A DNA stretch of 64,000 nt from Sphingobacteriaceae bacterium. GTDB taxonomy: Bacteria; Bacteroidota; Bacteroidia; UBA7662. Shown here one piece after another: positions 63,050 to 64,000 of this stretch (position 1 is its first letter; each line of letters begins with the position of its first letter). Below the pieces are notes generated by a model, which saw only the letters and a program-made list of their open reading frames with translations, was not told the DNA's origin and did not search any database. Made by a program: the position numbers and the translations under genes. The stretch spans positions 32,527-96,526 of the forward strand of contig PNNG01000035.1 of the NCBI GenBank assembly GCA_013824115.1, given 5' to 3'.

Positions 63050-64000
63050 ATGAAAAAGATGAAGAGATACTGGCTATTGGCATGTTTGCTGATGGCGCCC
63101 TGGATCCTCCAGGCCCAGCCAATTATCACAATTAATGCGGGCAATGCCTCAGGTTGTGTTGGTGATACCATTTCTATCCCCGTGACACTCACTGGAGGTG
63201 CTTCGGTTTCGGCCATTTCATTGGCATTAAATTATCAAACGCAATCCCTGCAGTTTGTGGGTGTAAGCAATGCGCTGCCTGCATTAAGCAACAATCTCAT
63301 TGTGAATGCTGCTGGCGGGAAGGTTTTAGCAGGGTGGTTTTCTACCCAAGCGGTCACCTTATCAACCGGCACATTGTTCAACATACGCATGGTAGTGCAA
63401 GGAAATTCACCCTTGCAATGGGATACGCTTACTCCCGGCAATTGTGAAATTGCTGATGCTGGCGGGAATGTTATACCTGCCGGATTTATAAGCAGCAATG
63501 CTACAGCCACCGGTGCACTTATCTTATTGCAGCCTTTTGGCCAATCACAAATCCAGGCTGGAAGTTCCACCCAATTTGAAGTAAGCGCGCTAGGTGCTAC
63601 TGCCTTTCAATGGCAGAGCTTGGTGAATGGGCAATGGGTGTCGTTGCAAAATGATGCTGTATTTCAAGGAGTACAAACACCGGTGTTGGGCATTGTAAAT
63701 GCATCGGTGGCACTGAATGGCCGTCAGTTTAGGGTGTTGATTTCGGGTTCTTGTCCTGCTGCTGTGGTTTCTAACTCCATTACTTTATTTGTAGCGGGGT
63801 CACAACCTACACCTGTTGCCTTTCCTATCACTTGGGACGACCCCAACGTCAGCTACGGTTTCACCGATTTTGGCGGCAACGCTTCGGTGTTGGCGCCATC
63901 GCCTACGAATGCGGGCAATAGAACATTGCGTACTACCAAAACTACTGGTGCTGAAGTTTGGGCAGGAACCACGATCACACCAACGGGTGGCTTGGTTACA
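63050..64000 (+). CDS. Secreted cohesin-like protein (cut by right window edge)
   Basis: Starts at ATG 63050 and stays open to the window edge (317 codons so far). Signal peptide MKKMKRYWLLACLLMAPWILQAQ; next (24-150) a clear cohesin-like domain: INAGNASGCVGDTISIPVTL, then SVSAISLALNYQTQSLQFVG and TLFNIRMVVQGNSPLQW. It is followed by an Ig-like region (FQWQSLVNGQWVSLQNDAV) and the beginning of another strand-rich module. A T9SS domain is expected beyond the edge. Paralogous to the gene before it. Confidence 0.75.
   Translation, partial: MKKMKRYWLLACLLMAPWILQAQPIITINAGNASGCVGDTISIPVTLTGGASVSAISLALNYQTQSLQFVGVSNALPALSNNLIVNAAGGKVLAGWFSTQAVTLSTGTLFNIRMVVQGNSPLQWDTLTPGNCEIADAGGNVIPAGFISSNATATGALILLQPFGQSQIQAGSSTQFEVSALGATAFQWQSLVNGQWVSLQNDAVFQGVQTPVLGIVNASVALNGRQFRVLISGSCPAAVVSNSITLFVAGSQPTPVAFPITWDDPNVSYGFTDFGGNASVLAPSPTNAGNRTLRTTKTTGAEVWAGTTITPTGGLVT

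Overview
The window comes from a member of the Bacteroidota. The evidence is several proteins with a type IX secretion (T9SS) C-terminal sorting domain, TonB energy transducers of the Bacteroidetes type, many short-signal lipoproteins and outer-membrane beta-barrels, few clear Shine-Dalgarno sites, and repeated matches to the Bacteroidetes sigma-A promoter (TTTG, about 20 bases, TAnnTTTG). Base composition is moderately GC for the phylum. I cannot place it below phylum; an environmental Chitinophagia/Saprospiria-like lineage is a guess.

Layout. 1-9.6 kb: the 3' end of an amidohydrolase, an NhaC antiporter, a SprT-like metalloprotein, a carboxypeptidase/sugar dehydrogenase pair, a SulP anion transporter with a beta-carbonic anhydrase (probable bicarbonate uptake), a MntA/HepT toxin-antitoxin pair with a broken toxin frame, and two thioredoxin-fold proteins. 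9.6-17.6 kb: a very large secreted endonuclease I, a Crp/Fnr regulator followed by two outer-membrane proteins, and a small operon of membrane protein, winged-helix regulator and beta-barrel behind nested palindromes. 17.7-21.2 kb: a complete sodium-translocating acyl-CoA (methylmalonyl-CoA type) decarboxylase operon. 21.3-26.1 kb: a 'mobile mystery protein' A/B pair, fumarase, and a lower-GC patch of three lipoproteins. 26.2-36.2 kb: enoyl-CoA hydratase, GltX, envelope and transport genes, a T9SS subtilase, a shortened hydroxyacyl-CoA dehydrogenase-like protein, RidA and a TIGR01777 protein. 36.3-40.3 kb: 2-oxoglutarate dehydrogenase E1 and E2. 40.3-42.4 kb: a palindromic repeat patch and an AbiE toxin-antitoxin pair. 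42.4-51.7 kb (minus strand): two TonB proteins, VanZ, GcvH, TrhO, then an envelope operon of AsmA, orphan histidine kinase, beta-barrel and Kdo transferase. 51.8-52.4 kb: tRNA-Val and a dense field of palindromes and tandem repeats. 52.9-64 kb: a giant T9SS-secreted subtilase (about 3,020 residues, split by one frameshift) with a dockerin-like segment, followed by two cohesin-like secreted proteins, the last cut by the window edge.

How the parts work together. NhaC, the decarboxylase pump and possibly SulP suggest a cell that uses sodium gradients; the decarboxylase, fumarase, enoyl-CoA hydratase and 2-oxoglutarate dehydrogenase belong to TCA/propionate/acyl-CoA metabolism. Three toxin-antitoxin or mobile-associated pairs sit between housekeeping genes. 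The most promising unfamiliar system is the right-hand end, where dockerin-like and cohesin-like modules occur in neighbouring secreted proteins and may form a surface assembly. All functional statements are based on motif recognition by eye; no database search was run.
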